From: a bacterium
Lineage (GTDB): Bacteria > Bacteroidota > Bacteroidia > Cytophagales > Thermonemataceae
Direction of reading: 5' to 3'
DNA: 6,399 nt
Assembly: GCA_025362415.1 (NCBI GenBank)
Contig: JANYGM010000411.1
Span: 1-6,399, forward strand
Made by a program: the position numbers and the translations under genes. The notes under the pieces were generated by a model. The model made no database searches. It was given only the letters and a program-made list of their open reading frames with translations, and was not told the DNA's origin. Below are positions 1 to 5,216 of this stretch, piece after piece. The first letter of the stretch is position 1, and each line of letters begins with the position of its first letter.

Positions 1-501
1 ATGGAAGAGAAATTAAAACCCACCGCCACCAGTACAGACGGTCAAATATGGATTATTGACTTGCGTTCACAACAAAAAATAGCCGTTCAATTCGTGCCAG
101 ACGAATTAAACGTATCAAGGACAGTAAGCATTGCTAACATCAATAATGTAGGGAAAAACAACGCAGGGCATCATTTTACAGGTGGCTCAAAAGAACTTTC
201 CTTTAAAATTGATATTATGGCTGATGATGAAAAAGGAGAAACTGCTAAAATGCGGGCTAAGTGGTTGGAAAGTCTCACTTATCAGGACGAAGCAACAGGG
301 AAATATCCTAATGTGCTTTTAATTTGGGGAACGCAGTATAAAAATGTGACTTGGATAGTTTCTAAGATAAGTTTTAAAGAAAAGTTGTTTATTCCAGGTA
401 AGAACTTTCTTCCTCAAATGATAGAGGCAAGTATTACTTTGCTCCAAGACAACGCAAAAAATGAACTTGTAGAGAACGTGAGAGGTGATTTGGCTTGGTA
501 G
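1..501 (+). CDS. Phage tail / contractile injection system baseplate-tube family protein, short form without LysM
   Basis: This 166-residue protein has no signal peptide or membrane segment. Its layout matches the N-terminal domain of CIS tube / gp53- or Afp7-like baseplate proteins. A strand-rich opening (residues about 27-47, containing VQFVPDELNVSRTVS) is followed by a glycine turn and an amphipathic strand (GGSKELSFKIDI, 61-72). Next come a charged helix (about 77-92), a short strand ending in Trp-Gly (VLLIWG, about 105-110) and paired strands (118-150). Family members usually carry a C-terminal LysM peptidoglycan-binding domain. Here the chain stops about 15 residues after the last strand, so this is either a tube-only form or LysM lies in another gene. 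The protein would act in the tail or baseplate, joining tube and hub. The first base of the window is the ATG, so upstream signals and a longer start cannot be judged. The assignment rests on pattern recognition, not alignment. Confidence 0.6.
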   Translation: MEEKLKPTATSTDGQIWIIDLRSQQKIAVQFVPDELNVSRTVSIANINNVGKNNAGHHFTGGSKELSFKIDIMADDEKGETAKMRAKWLESLTYQDEATGKYPNVLLIWGTQYKNVTWIVSKISFKEKLFIPGKNFLPQMIEASITLLQDNAKNELVENVRGDLAW

Positions 502-533
502 TGTAAAATTACTTTTTTAAATACTTAATAACC

Positions 534-585
534 AAACACTTAGACAAAATAAATGAAATTATTTTTGTCTAAGTGTTTTTATTTT
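534..585 (+). terminator. Intrinsic terminator after the tail-type gene
   Basis: A perfect 16-bp inverted repeat (arms 534-549 and 563-578, starting AAACACTTAGAC) encloses a 13-base loop. It runs directly into a T-rich tract (576-587) and lies 33 bases after the stop codon at 501. The tract follows the plus-strand arm, so it terminates rightward transcription and separates the tail gene from the toxin-antitoxin unit. Confidence 0.8.
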
Positions 586-597
586 TATCTCAAAAGT

Positions 598-638
598 ATT
601 ACAATAATTTTGTAATGTGAACTTTTTTTGTACTTTTG
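598..638 (+). promoter_or_regulatory. Bacteroidota promoter P1 with overlapping palindromic operator, upstream of toxin-antitoxin operon
   Basis: TTG at 610-612, an 18-base spacer and TACTTTTG at 631-638 match the Bacteroidota form TTG-N17-23-TAnnTTTG. Initiation is expected near 642, giving a leader of about 90 bases before the toxin ATG at 734. A perfect palindrome, ATTACAA-N5-TTGTAAT (598-616), overlaps the -33 TTG, where a bound repressor would block RNA polymerase. HigA-type antitoxins normally repress their own operon by binding such sites, so self-repression is the simplest reading (inference). Confidence 0.6.
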
Positions 639-660
639 GAAACTATATCAGCCACTAAAT

Positions 661-687
661 ATGTTATTCGTTTTTCGTATAAAATAA
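661..687 (+). other. Possible 8-codon leader ORF in the toxin-antitoxin leader
   Basis: An ATG at 661 opens a reading frame for eight residues (MLFVFRIK) that stops at 685-687. It lies inside the leader expected from the promoter at 598-638. No ribosome binding site is evident, and short frames are expected by chance in AT-rich DNA, so it is recorded only as a possibility. Confidence 0.12.
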
Positions 688-692
688 ATAGC

Positions 693-731
693 TTACAGAT
701 AGTGTAAATTAAAATAAATTGATTACCTTTG
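693..731 (+). promoter_or_regulatory. Candidate second promoter P2 and operator immediately before the toxin start
   Basis: TACCTTTG at 724-731 matches the Bacteroidota -7 element and ends three bases before the toxin ATG. There is no exact TTG at the expected -33 position. In its place is TGTAA (703-707), the right half of an inverted repeat TTACA-N5-TGTAA (693-707). This has the same half-sites as the operator at 598-616 and nearly the same distance to the -7 box (TGTAA begins 21 bases before it, against 20). A transcript from here would be leaderless or nearly so. Confidence 0.4.
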
Positions 732-733
732 CA

Positions 734-1066
734 ATGGATATAAAATTTGAAGATAAGAAATTAGGAAAGTTAGCCAGCAACCCTAGTAAGTGTAAGAAAA
801 AACTGGGCGAAAAAAGAGGAACAACTTTTCTGAAACGGTTGGTTGATTTGCGCCTTGCAGATACTTTAGAAGATGCAAGAGATTTGCCAGGCAGATTCCA
901 CGAACTTACAACTAACAGAAAAGGACAATGGGCTTGCGACCTTGATTACCCTTACCGTCTTATTTTTACTCCACAAGAACGCCCAATACCTACCAATGAG
1001 GACGGTCAATATATTTGGTCAGAGATATTGGGTATTGAAATTATAGAAATAATAGATTACCATTAA
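734..1066 (+). CDS. higB: HigB-like toxin of the RelE/ParE superfamily
   Basis: This 110-residue protein is probably a ribosome-dependent mRNA endonuclease that stops translation when its antitoxin is lost. A lysine-rich, Cys-containing helix (residues 8-36) leads to LADTLEDARDLPGRFHEL (41-58). The family core RKGQWACDLDYPYRLIF follows (62-78), and the C-terminus is acidic and isoleucine-rich. The order, a Leu-Pro-Gly-Arg-x-His-Glu-Leu turn before the Gln-Trp-x-x-x-Leu strand and then Tyr-Arg-Leu-Ile-Phe, is typical of HigB/RelE toxins, as is the length. The ATG at 734 is chosen because family members begin with a similar Met-Asp-Ile-x-Phe. A TTG at 719 would add five residues but lies upstream of, and overlaps, a likely promoter box. 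The antitoxin follows 13 bases later in the toxin-first order usual for hig modules. Catalytic residues were not assigned. Confidence 0.85.
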   Translation: MDIKFEDKKLGKLASNPSKCKKKLGEKRGTTFLKRLVDLRLADTLEDARDLPGRFHELTTNRKGQWACDLDYPYRLIFTPQERPIPTNEDGQYIWSEILGIEIIEIIDYH

Positions 1067-1079
1067 AAAATCAATTCTT

Positions 1080-2174
1080 ATGGCAACCGTAAATGAATTT
1101 CATTTAGACATAGCTTTTCATCCAGGGGAAACTCTAGAAGAAAAGTTAGAAGAGTTAAACATTGGAGTCAAAGAATTTTCTGTACGTGCAGGAAAACCTG
1201 AAAAAACAATCATAGCCATTATAAAAGGTGAAAGCTCCATTACACCTGAAATGGCAGTTATTTTTGAAAACGTACTGAAAATACCTGCACGTTTTTGGAT
1301 AAAAAAACAATCTAGCTTTGATGAGTTCAAGGCTAGAGAAAAAAGAGCAGTAACAATAAATAATGCCAAAGATTGGGCAAAATGTTTTCCTATTGCTGAT
1401 ATGGTTAAATGTGGTTGGATAAATGCACAACCAAATACAGAAGAAAAAGTAGTAGAGCTGTTCAATTTTTTTAAAGTAAGTTCCCCAACTGCTTGGGAAA
1501 ATTACTTTTTTAATCAGCAACTTAAAGTAGCATTCAGAATTTCATTGGCACATACAAAAGCTCCTCACGCTGTTTCTGCTTGGATACGTCAAGGTGAAAT
1601 ACAAGCTGGAAAATTGTCTTGTGGTGATTATTCAGAAGTACAATTTAAAAAGTCATTGGAACAAATAAAAACAATTATGGCTCATCAGCCAGATGACTTT
1701 TTTGAACAATTACAAGAAATATGTTTGGCTTGTGGTGTAAAAGTGGTTTATACTCCTTGCATTAAAAAAGCACCTCTAAGTGGTGCAACGCGTTGGATAG
1801 GGGACAATCCAGTAATACAATTAACAGGAAGATACAAGCAAAATGACCGTTTTTGGTTTACGTTTTTCCACGAGGCAGGGCATATTTTATTACATGGCAA
1901 AAAAGATATTTTTTTAGAAGATATTGAGTATTCAGATGCTGATATGCAAAAAGAACAAGAAGCAGATGATTTTGCCATAAAATGGACATTTTCTAATGAA
2001 CAAGAAAATGAAGTTTTGAAAGCCATACCACTAACGCTAAAAAGTATTCAGGAATTTGCAACTAAATTCAATACACACCCAGCAATGATAATTGGTCGTT
2101 TTCATAAAAAGAAGTTATTGCATTATGCTGAGGGTAGAGATTTTTTTGTAAAACTTGATTTTTCAAAAAATTAG
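1080..2174 (+). CDS. higA: HigA-like antitoxin fused to an ImmA/IrrE-type zinc metallopeptidase
   Basis: This 364-residue protein has two recognisable parts. Residues about 14-75 form an Xre/HigA helix-turn-helix that begins with the HigA-type phrase FHPGETLEEKLEELNI and ends near IPARFW. It should bind the operon's operator and, by analogy, neutralise the toxin. A helical linker (about 76-225) leads to the metallopeptidase: APLSGATRW (231-239), then HEAGH at 264-268 as the zinc-binding and catalytic HExxH, then EQEADDFA (292-299), which supplies a probable third zinc ligand from Glu292 or Glu294. ImmA/IrrE peptidases cleave repressors during stress or in mobile elements. Here the fusion could cut its own DNA-binding half or another regulator, releasing the toxin (inference). 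Plain HigA is about 100 residues, so this is the long fused class, which is known. The gene is co-transcribed with the toxin 13 bases upstream, and the next gene has its own promoter. Confidence 0.88.
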   Translation: MATVNEFHLDIAFHPGETLEEKLEELNIGVKEFSVRAGKPEKTIIAIIKGESSITPEMAVIFENVLKIPARFWIKKQSSFDEFKAREKRAVTINNAKDWAKCFPIADMVKCGWINAQPNTEEKVVELFNFFKVSSPTAWENYFFNQQLKVAFRISLAHTKAPHAVSAWIRQGEIQAGKLSCGDYSEVQFKKSLEQIKTIMAHQPDDFFEQLQEICLACGVKVVYTPCIKKAPLSGATRWIGDNPVIQLTGRYKQNDRFWFTFFHEAGHILLHGKKDIFLEDIEYSDADMQKEQEADDFAIKWTFSNEQENEVLKAIPLTLKSIQEFATKFNTHPAMIIGRFHKKKLLHYAEGRDFFVKLDFSKN

Positions 2175-2177
2175 TAT

Positions 2178-2211
2178 AAAAACACACCTATTTGGGTGTG
2201 TTTTTTATTTT
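2178..2211 (+). terminator. Intrinsic terminator after the toxin-antitoxin operon
   Basis: Arms AAAAACACACC (2178-2188) and GGTGTGTTTTT (2195-2205) form an 11-bp perfect stem around a 6-base loop, with a T-rich tail to 2210. It starts four bases after the antitoxin stop, so the operon ends here and the restriction-modification gene is a separate transcript. Confidence 0.85.
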
Positions 2212-2282
2212 GCAATCTACCATTAACTAAAGAAATGTAAAACTAAAATTACTCAAATTTGTAAAAAATTGTAAACGAAAAC

Positions 2283-2323
2283 ATTACAAAATTATTGCAA
2301 TACTAATATTTTTTGTATTTTTG
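2283..2323 (+). promoter_or_regulatory. Promoter P3 of the restriction-modification gene with matching palindromic operator
   Basis: TTG at 2295-2297, an 18-base spacer and TATTTTTG at 2316-2323 form a full Bacteroidota promoter, with initiation expected near 2327 and a leader of about 20 bases before the ATG at 2348. The palindrome ATTACAA-N5-TTGCAAT (2283-2301) covers the -33 element. Its TTG lies 12 bases after the palindrome start, exactly as at 598-638, and the arms differ from that site by one base. Extra TTGTAA half-sites at 2259-2264 and 2269-2274 lie just upstream. Confidence 0.6.
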
Positions 2324-2347
2324 AAAAAATAAACAAACTAAAAATTT

Positions 2348-4795
2348 ATGTCTTATCAAAATATCAGAGAAGAAGAACTAAAAAACAAAATTGCACAAGA
2401 TTATTTTCCTGATTTTGATTGCACCAAAATTGTGGGAAATATTGATTTTTGCGTTACTATTTCAAACAATAGTATTGCATTAACTCCCCCTTTGGGGGTT
2501 GGGGGGCTAGAATTAGAATCTTTGCTATGGGCAGAAGCCAAAAAAGGTAAATCAAACATTCATCATTCTCTCGTACAACTTATCCTAACTATTGGAAAGG
2601 CTCGTACTTTTGATAAAAGCCTGCCTCCTGCATATTTAGGGGCTTTTGATGCAGAAAAAATAGCTTTTATTCATTACAACGACATTCACGATATTTTTTA
2701 TATCAATGATTTTAATTGGAATGTAACGCCCTCCAACTACGAAACTAAAGAATTTAAGCTACTTTTAGACAAGGTAACCCAGACCATTGATAAAAATTCT
2801 TTGCTTTATTTCTTTGATAATGACCACAAAGAAATAAAAACTTTTATCAACGACAATTTTATTGCTGGAAAGTCTGGCACTTCTAAAATTAAAATTGATA
2901 AAAATAATTTTATGGTCATTTACAACAAATGGCTACAAGTTGTAAAACCTACTATTGAGATTGATTGGGACATTGTCAAAAAAATAAATATTATTGATGG
3001 TGATTTTTATCTCGCTGATTTGCTTTCTGCTGAAAATGAAAGCCTAAAAGATAGTTTATTTGTGTTGCTGAAAACCACGCACTACGAACTGGATAAGACT
3101 ATTGATGCATCAAAACTTTTTACTTCAAAAACTGCTAAATTCAACGACAAACAAAAAGCGCATACGCAATTTTGGAATAGATATGACCGCCCACCAAAAG
3201 AGGAATATTGGGATTATATCGTGGAACGCAGAGATTTGCTCGTGCCACAAGACGTTAGAGAAAGAAAAGGCAGTTTTTTTACGCCTCAAATTTGGGTGGA
3301 ACTCTCTCAAAAATACCTTACAGACGTGCTAGGAACAGACTGGCAAGATGATTATTATATTTGGGATTGTGCCGCAGGAACAGGAAATTTGCTTGCTGGA
3401 CTAACCAACAAATACCATATTTATGCTTCTACACTTGACAGACAAGATATAGATGTAATACACGACCGTATAAAAAACGGTGCAAATTTGCTAGAAAAGC
3501 AATGTTTTCAGTTTGATTTTTTGAATGATGATTTTACGAAGTTGCCACAATCTTTGCAAAATATTATCAATGACCCAGAAAAAAGAAAAAAACTTGTAAT
3601 GTACATAAATCCGCCTTATGCGGAGGCAACAAGTGCCAAAACCGTTACAGGAACAGGGAAAAATAAGGCTGGAGTTGCAAAAGATAGCAATTTGAGGGAA
3701 ATTTATAGAGCAAAAATCAATGGCGCATCTAATGAAATTTTTGCGTTATTTATGGCAAGGATTTATGATAAAATCCCAAACGTAAAACTTGCGCAATTTT
3801 CTACCTTAAAATTTGTATCAGGGACGAATTTTATTAAGTTTCGTGACTTTTTTCTTGCAAAATTTTTAGGTGGCTTTGTGGTGCGTGCTGATAGCTTTGA
3901 CAATGTAAAAGGTGCTTTTCCTATAGGTTTTACTATGTGGGATTTGAACGTGAAAGAAAATATAAAAGAAATAAAGTGTGAAATTTTTGGAAATAATGAT
4001 ACTACGCAAACTGGTATAAAGCATTTTTATGGAGATTTACCCCAAAGTATAAATAAGTGGATAAAATTGTATGATAATGGCAGTAGTGAGCATCTTGCTT
4101 ATATGGGCAATCCTTCACCTGATTTTCAACATAACAATCAAATGTATTTATCTTTGGAGAAAGGAATTGAACATTTTAATTTTTGGGCTTACACAAAAAA
4201 TAATATATTTTACGGTTGTACGTATTTTACAGTTCGTCAAGTGATAGAACCTACTTGGCTAAATGACCGTGACCAGTTTTTATTTCCAAATGATGGCTGG
4301 CAAACTGATGGCATCTTTCAGAATGATTGTTTAGCTTATACTTTATTTCACAGTCAAAATAAAATTACCTCAAAAGATGGCGTAAACCACTTTATACCAT
4401 TTACAGAGCAAGAAATAAATGCACAAGAGAAAATGGAAAGTAATTTTATGACACAGTTCATCAAAGGCAAAATAAAACAAGAGAAAAATAATCTTTTATT
4501 TGCTGAAAATGAAGTACAAAGAACAGAATTAGTATTTTCTGATGAAGCTAAGGCTGTTTTTGATGCAGGCAGGGAGCTTTGGAAATATTATCATAAAGAG
4601 CCTAATTGTAATGTAAATGCTTCTTTATATGATATTAGAGAGCATTTTCAGGGCAGAAATGCCACAGGAAAAATGAATAATAAAAGCACCAACGAAGAGT
4701 ATTCGTTACTTATTGCAAGTTTGAGAAATAGCCTCAAAGTTTTAGCCAAGAAAATAGAGCCAAAAGTATATGAATACGGCTTTTTGAAAGCATAG
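2348..4795 (+). CDS. Type IIG-like restriction-modification enzyme (PD-(D/E)XK nuclease plus N6-adenine methyltransferase)
   Basis: This 815-residue single-chain enzyme would methylate adenine at a specific site using S-adenosylmethionine and cut unmodified DNA. The N-terminus shows a PD-(D/E)XK pattern: GNIDF with Asp33, then WAEAKKG with Glu63-x-Lys65, then a helix with Gln77 (HHSLVQLILTI). Residues about 100-290 look like a helical connector. The methyltransferase core has motif X (RKGSFFTP, 306-313), motif I (DCAAGTGN, 340-347) and motif IV Asn-Pro-Pro-Tyr (421-424), in the order of gamma-class adenine methyltransferases. Residues about 540-815 are a probable target-recognition and C-terminal region. 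No separate specificity or restriction gene lies nearby, consistent with type IIG. The nuclease domain holds an in-frame repeat (residues 46-54) between Asp33 and Glu63, which may or may not impair cutting. Methyltransferase identity is secure; the nuclease call is by motif and could be tested by alignment. The target site is unknown. Confidence 0.85.
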   Translation: MSYQNIREEELKNKIAQDYFPDFDCTKIVGNIDFCVTISNNSIALTPPLGVGGLELESLLWAEAKKGKSNIHHSLVQLILTIGKARTFDKSLPPAYLGAFDAEKIAFIHYNDIHDIFYINDFNWNVTPSNYETKEFKLLLDKVTQTIDKNSLLYFFDNDHKEIKTFINDNFIAGKSGTSKIKIDKNNFMVIYNKWLQVVKPTIEIDWDIVKKINIIDGDFYLADLLSAENESLKDSLFVLLKTTHYELDKTIDASKLFTSKTAKFNDKQKAHTQFWNRYDRPPKEEYWDYIVERRDLLVPQDVRERKGSFFTPQIWVELSQKYLTDVLGTDWQDDYYIWDCAAGTGNLLAGLTNKYHIYASTLDRQDIDVIHDRIKNGANLLEKQCFQFDFLNDDFTKLPQSLQNIINDPEKRKKLVMYINPPYAEATSAKTVTGTGKNKAGVAKDSNLREIYRAKINGASNEIFALFMARIYDKIPNVKLAQFSTLKFVSGTNFIKFRDFFLAKFLGGFVVRADSFDNVKGAFPIGFTMWDLNVKENIKEIKCEIFGNNDTTQTGIKHFYGDLPQSINKWIKLYDNGSSEHLAYMGNPSPDFQHNNQMYLSLEKGIEHFNFWAYTKNNIFYGCTYFTVRQVIEPTWLNDRDQFLFPNDGWQTDGIFQNDCLAYTLFHSQNKITSKDGVNHFIPFTEQEINAQEKMESNFMTQFIKGKIKQEKNNLLFAENEVQRTELVFSDEAKAVFDAGRELWKYYHKEPNCNVNASLYDIREHFQGRNATGKMNNKSTNEEYSLLIASLRNSLKVLAKKIEPKVYEYGFLKA
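2484..2508 (+). repeat. C/G-run palindromic repeat, copy A, inside the restriction-modification gene
   Basis: This 25-bp element reads C5-TTT-G5-TT-G6 with short CT ends. It can fold as a tight C5/G5 hairpin around TTT, or pair its first C-run with the last G-run instead. It matches the copy at 6375-6399 at 22 of 25 positions. Within the coding frame it yields Pro-Pro-Leu-Gly-Val-Gly-Gly (residues 47-53). None of its six reading frames contains a stop, which would let it be tolerated in genes. Confidence 0.85.
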
Positions 4796-4799
4796 ATAA

Positions 4800-4873
4800 A
4801 AGTCCCAATACAAAATAAAATATTTTCTCTAAAAACTTGTTTTTATGTAAAATATTTACGTACTTTGGGCTTT
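4800..4873. other. Imperfect hairpin region after the restriction-modification gene, possible weak terminator
   Basis: The core TAAAAAC-TT-GTTTTTA (4830-4845) is a perfect 7-bp stem. It is nested in a longer imperfect pairing of 4800-4827 with 4847-4873, which includes the CCCAA and TTGGG segments. No clear T-tract follows the outer stem, so termination is uncertain. The right outer arm overlaps the -33 TTG of the next promoter. Confidence 0.3.
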
Positions 4874-4893
4874 CAATTAAAAACCTATCTTTA
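4865..4893 (+). promoter_or_regulatory. Candidate promoter P4 for the 82-residue gene
   Basis: TTG at 4865-4867, 18 bases, then TATCTTTA at 4886-4893 match the TTG-N18-TAnnTTTG form except for the last base. The -7 box runs into the ATG at 4893, so the transcript would be leaderless or nearly so. The ATTACAA/TTGYAAT palindrome seen over P1 and P3 is absent here; a different small inverted repeat GTAAA-N3-TTTAC lies at 4847-4859. Confidence 0.4.
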
Positions 4894-5141
4894 TGCTGAT
4901 AAATACTGAAGAATTAAAAAGTGTTGCCTCACTTGCCTTGCATTTTCCCAACAGGAAAACCAACTCCATAGGTGTAACCACACGCATAGTATTTGCTTAT
5001 ATCAATTCTAATGATTGCAAATTAGAAAGTGTGGTCGTTGACCGTACCCGTTATTTCATTGTGCCACTTGCGGACCAAAAGAAAAAAGATTGGGGACTTT
5101 GGGAAAAACTTTTTGGCAAAGAATGCCCAGAAACGAATTAA
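4893..5141 (+). CDS. Small protein of unknown function (82 residues)
   Basis: I do not recognise this protein. It has no signal peptide, membrane segment or metal-binding motif. The first 20 residues look helical (MLINTEELKSVASLALHF). The middle alternates in short strands (GVTTRIVFAYINS, then KLESVVVDRTRYFIVPL), and the tail is lysine- and tryptophan-rich (KKKDWGLWEKLFGKE). This suggests a compact soluble alpha/beta protein. It begins 97 bases after the restriction-modification gene and has its own candidate promoter and a clear terminator, so it is probably an independent unit. Composition resembles the neighbours. It is accepted as real because of the bracketing promoter and terminator and the protein-like mix of residues. 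A role in controlling or assisting the defence genes is possible from position only. Confidence 0.55.
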   Translation: MLINTEELKSVASLALHFPNRKTNSIGVTTRIVFAYINSNDCKLESVVVDRTRYFIVPLADQKKKDWGLWEKLFGKECPETN

Positions 5142-5144
5142 ACA

Positions 5145-5177
5145 AAAAAGCCTGCTCGTAAAACAAGCAGGTTTTTA
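5145..5177. terminator. Bidirectional terminator between convergent genes
   Basis: CCTGCT (5151-5156) and AGCAGG (5166-5171) form a stem extended by GT/AC pairs in the loop. An A-tract (5144-5149) precedes it and a T-tract (5172-5176) follows, so each strand ends in a U-run. It lies 9 bases after the stop of the 82-residue gene and about 45 bases past the stop of the opposing gene at 5217, so it serves both. Confidence 0.85.
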
Positions 5178-5200
5178 TTCTTATCCCTAAAATTGCAGTT

Positions 5201-5214
5201 CTAGCAAGTGCTAG
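5201..5214. repeat. Short palindrome near the 3' end of the minus-strand gene
   Basis: CTAGCA-AG-TGCTAG is a perfect 6-bp inverted repeat around two bases. It lies three bases beyond the stop codon of the minus-strand gene and before the bidirectional terminator. It could be a small mRNA 3'-end hairpin; there is no adjoining U-tract, so it is not a terminator by itself. Confidence 0.35.
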
Positions 5215-5216
5215 CT

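Noticed and set aside
719..733. TTG start codon giving a toxin five residues longer
   Set aside because: It lies upstream of and overlaps the TACCTTTG box, and family members begin at the equivalent of the ATG at 734.
1770..1786. GCACC...GGTGC inverted repeat inside the antitoxin gene
   Set aside because: It falls in codons for the conserved APLSGATRW motif of the metallopeptidase family, so protein sequence explains it.
1118..2026. Minus-strand open frames at 1118-1465, 1155-1520 and 1748-2026
   Set aside because: They lie opposite the antitoxin gene, which has clear domain motifs; their translations are Ser/Phe/Cys-rich and show no domain.
2486..2506. G-quadruplex in the C/G-run repeat
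   Set aside because: Only two G-runs are present on one strand, too few for an intramolecular quadruplex; hairpin pairing is the better explanation.
3102..3332. Overlapping open frames on both strands inside the restriction-modification gene (3102-3332 plus, 3125-3310 minus)
   Set aside because: They are out of frame with the motif-bearing methyltransferase and have no protein-like features.
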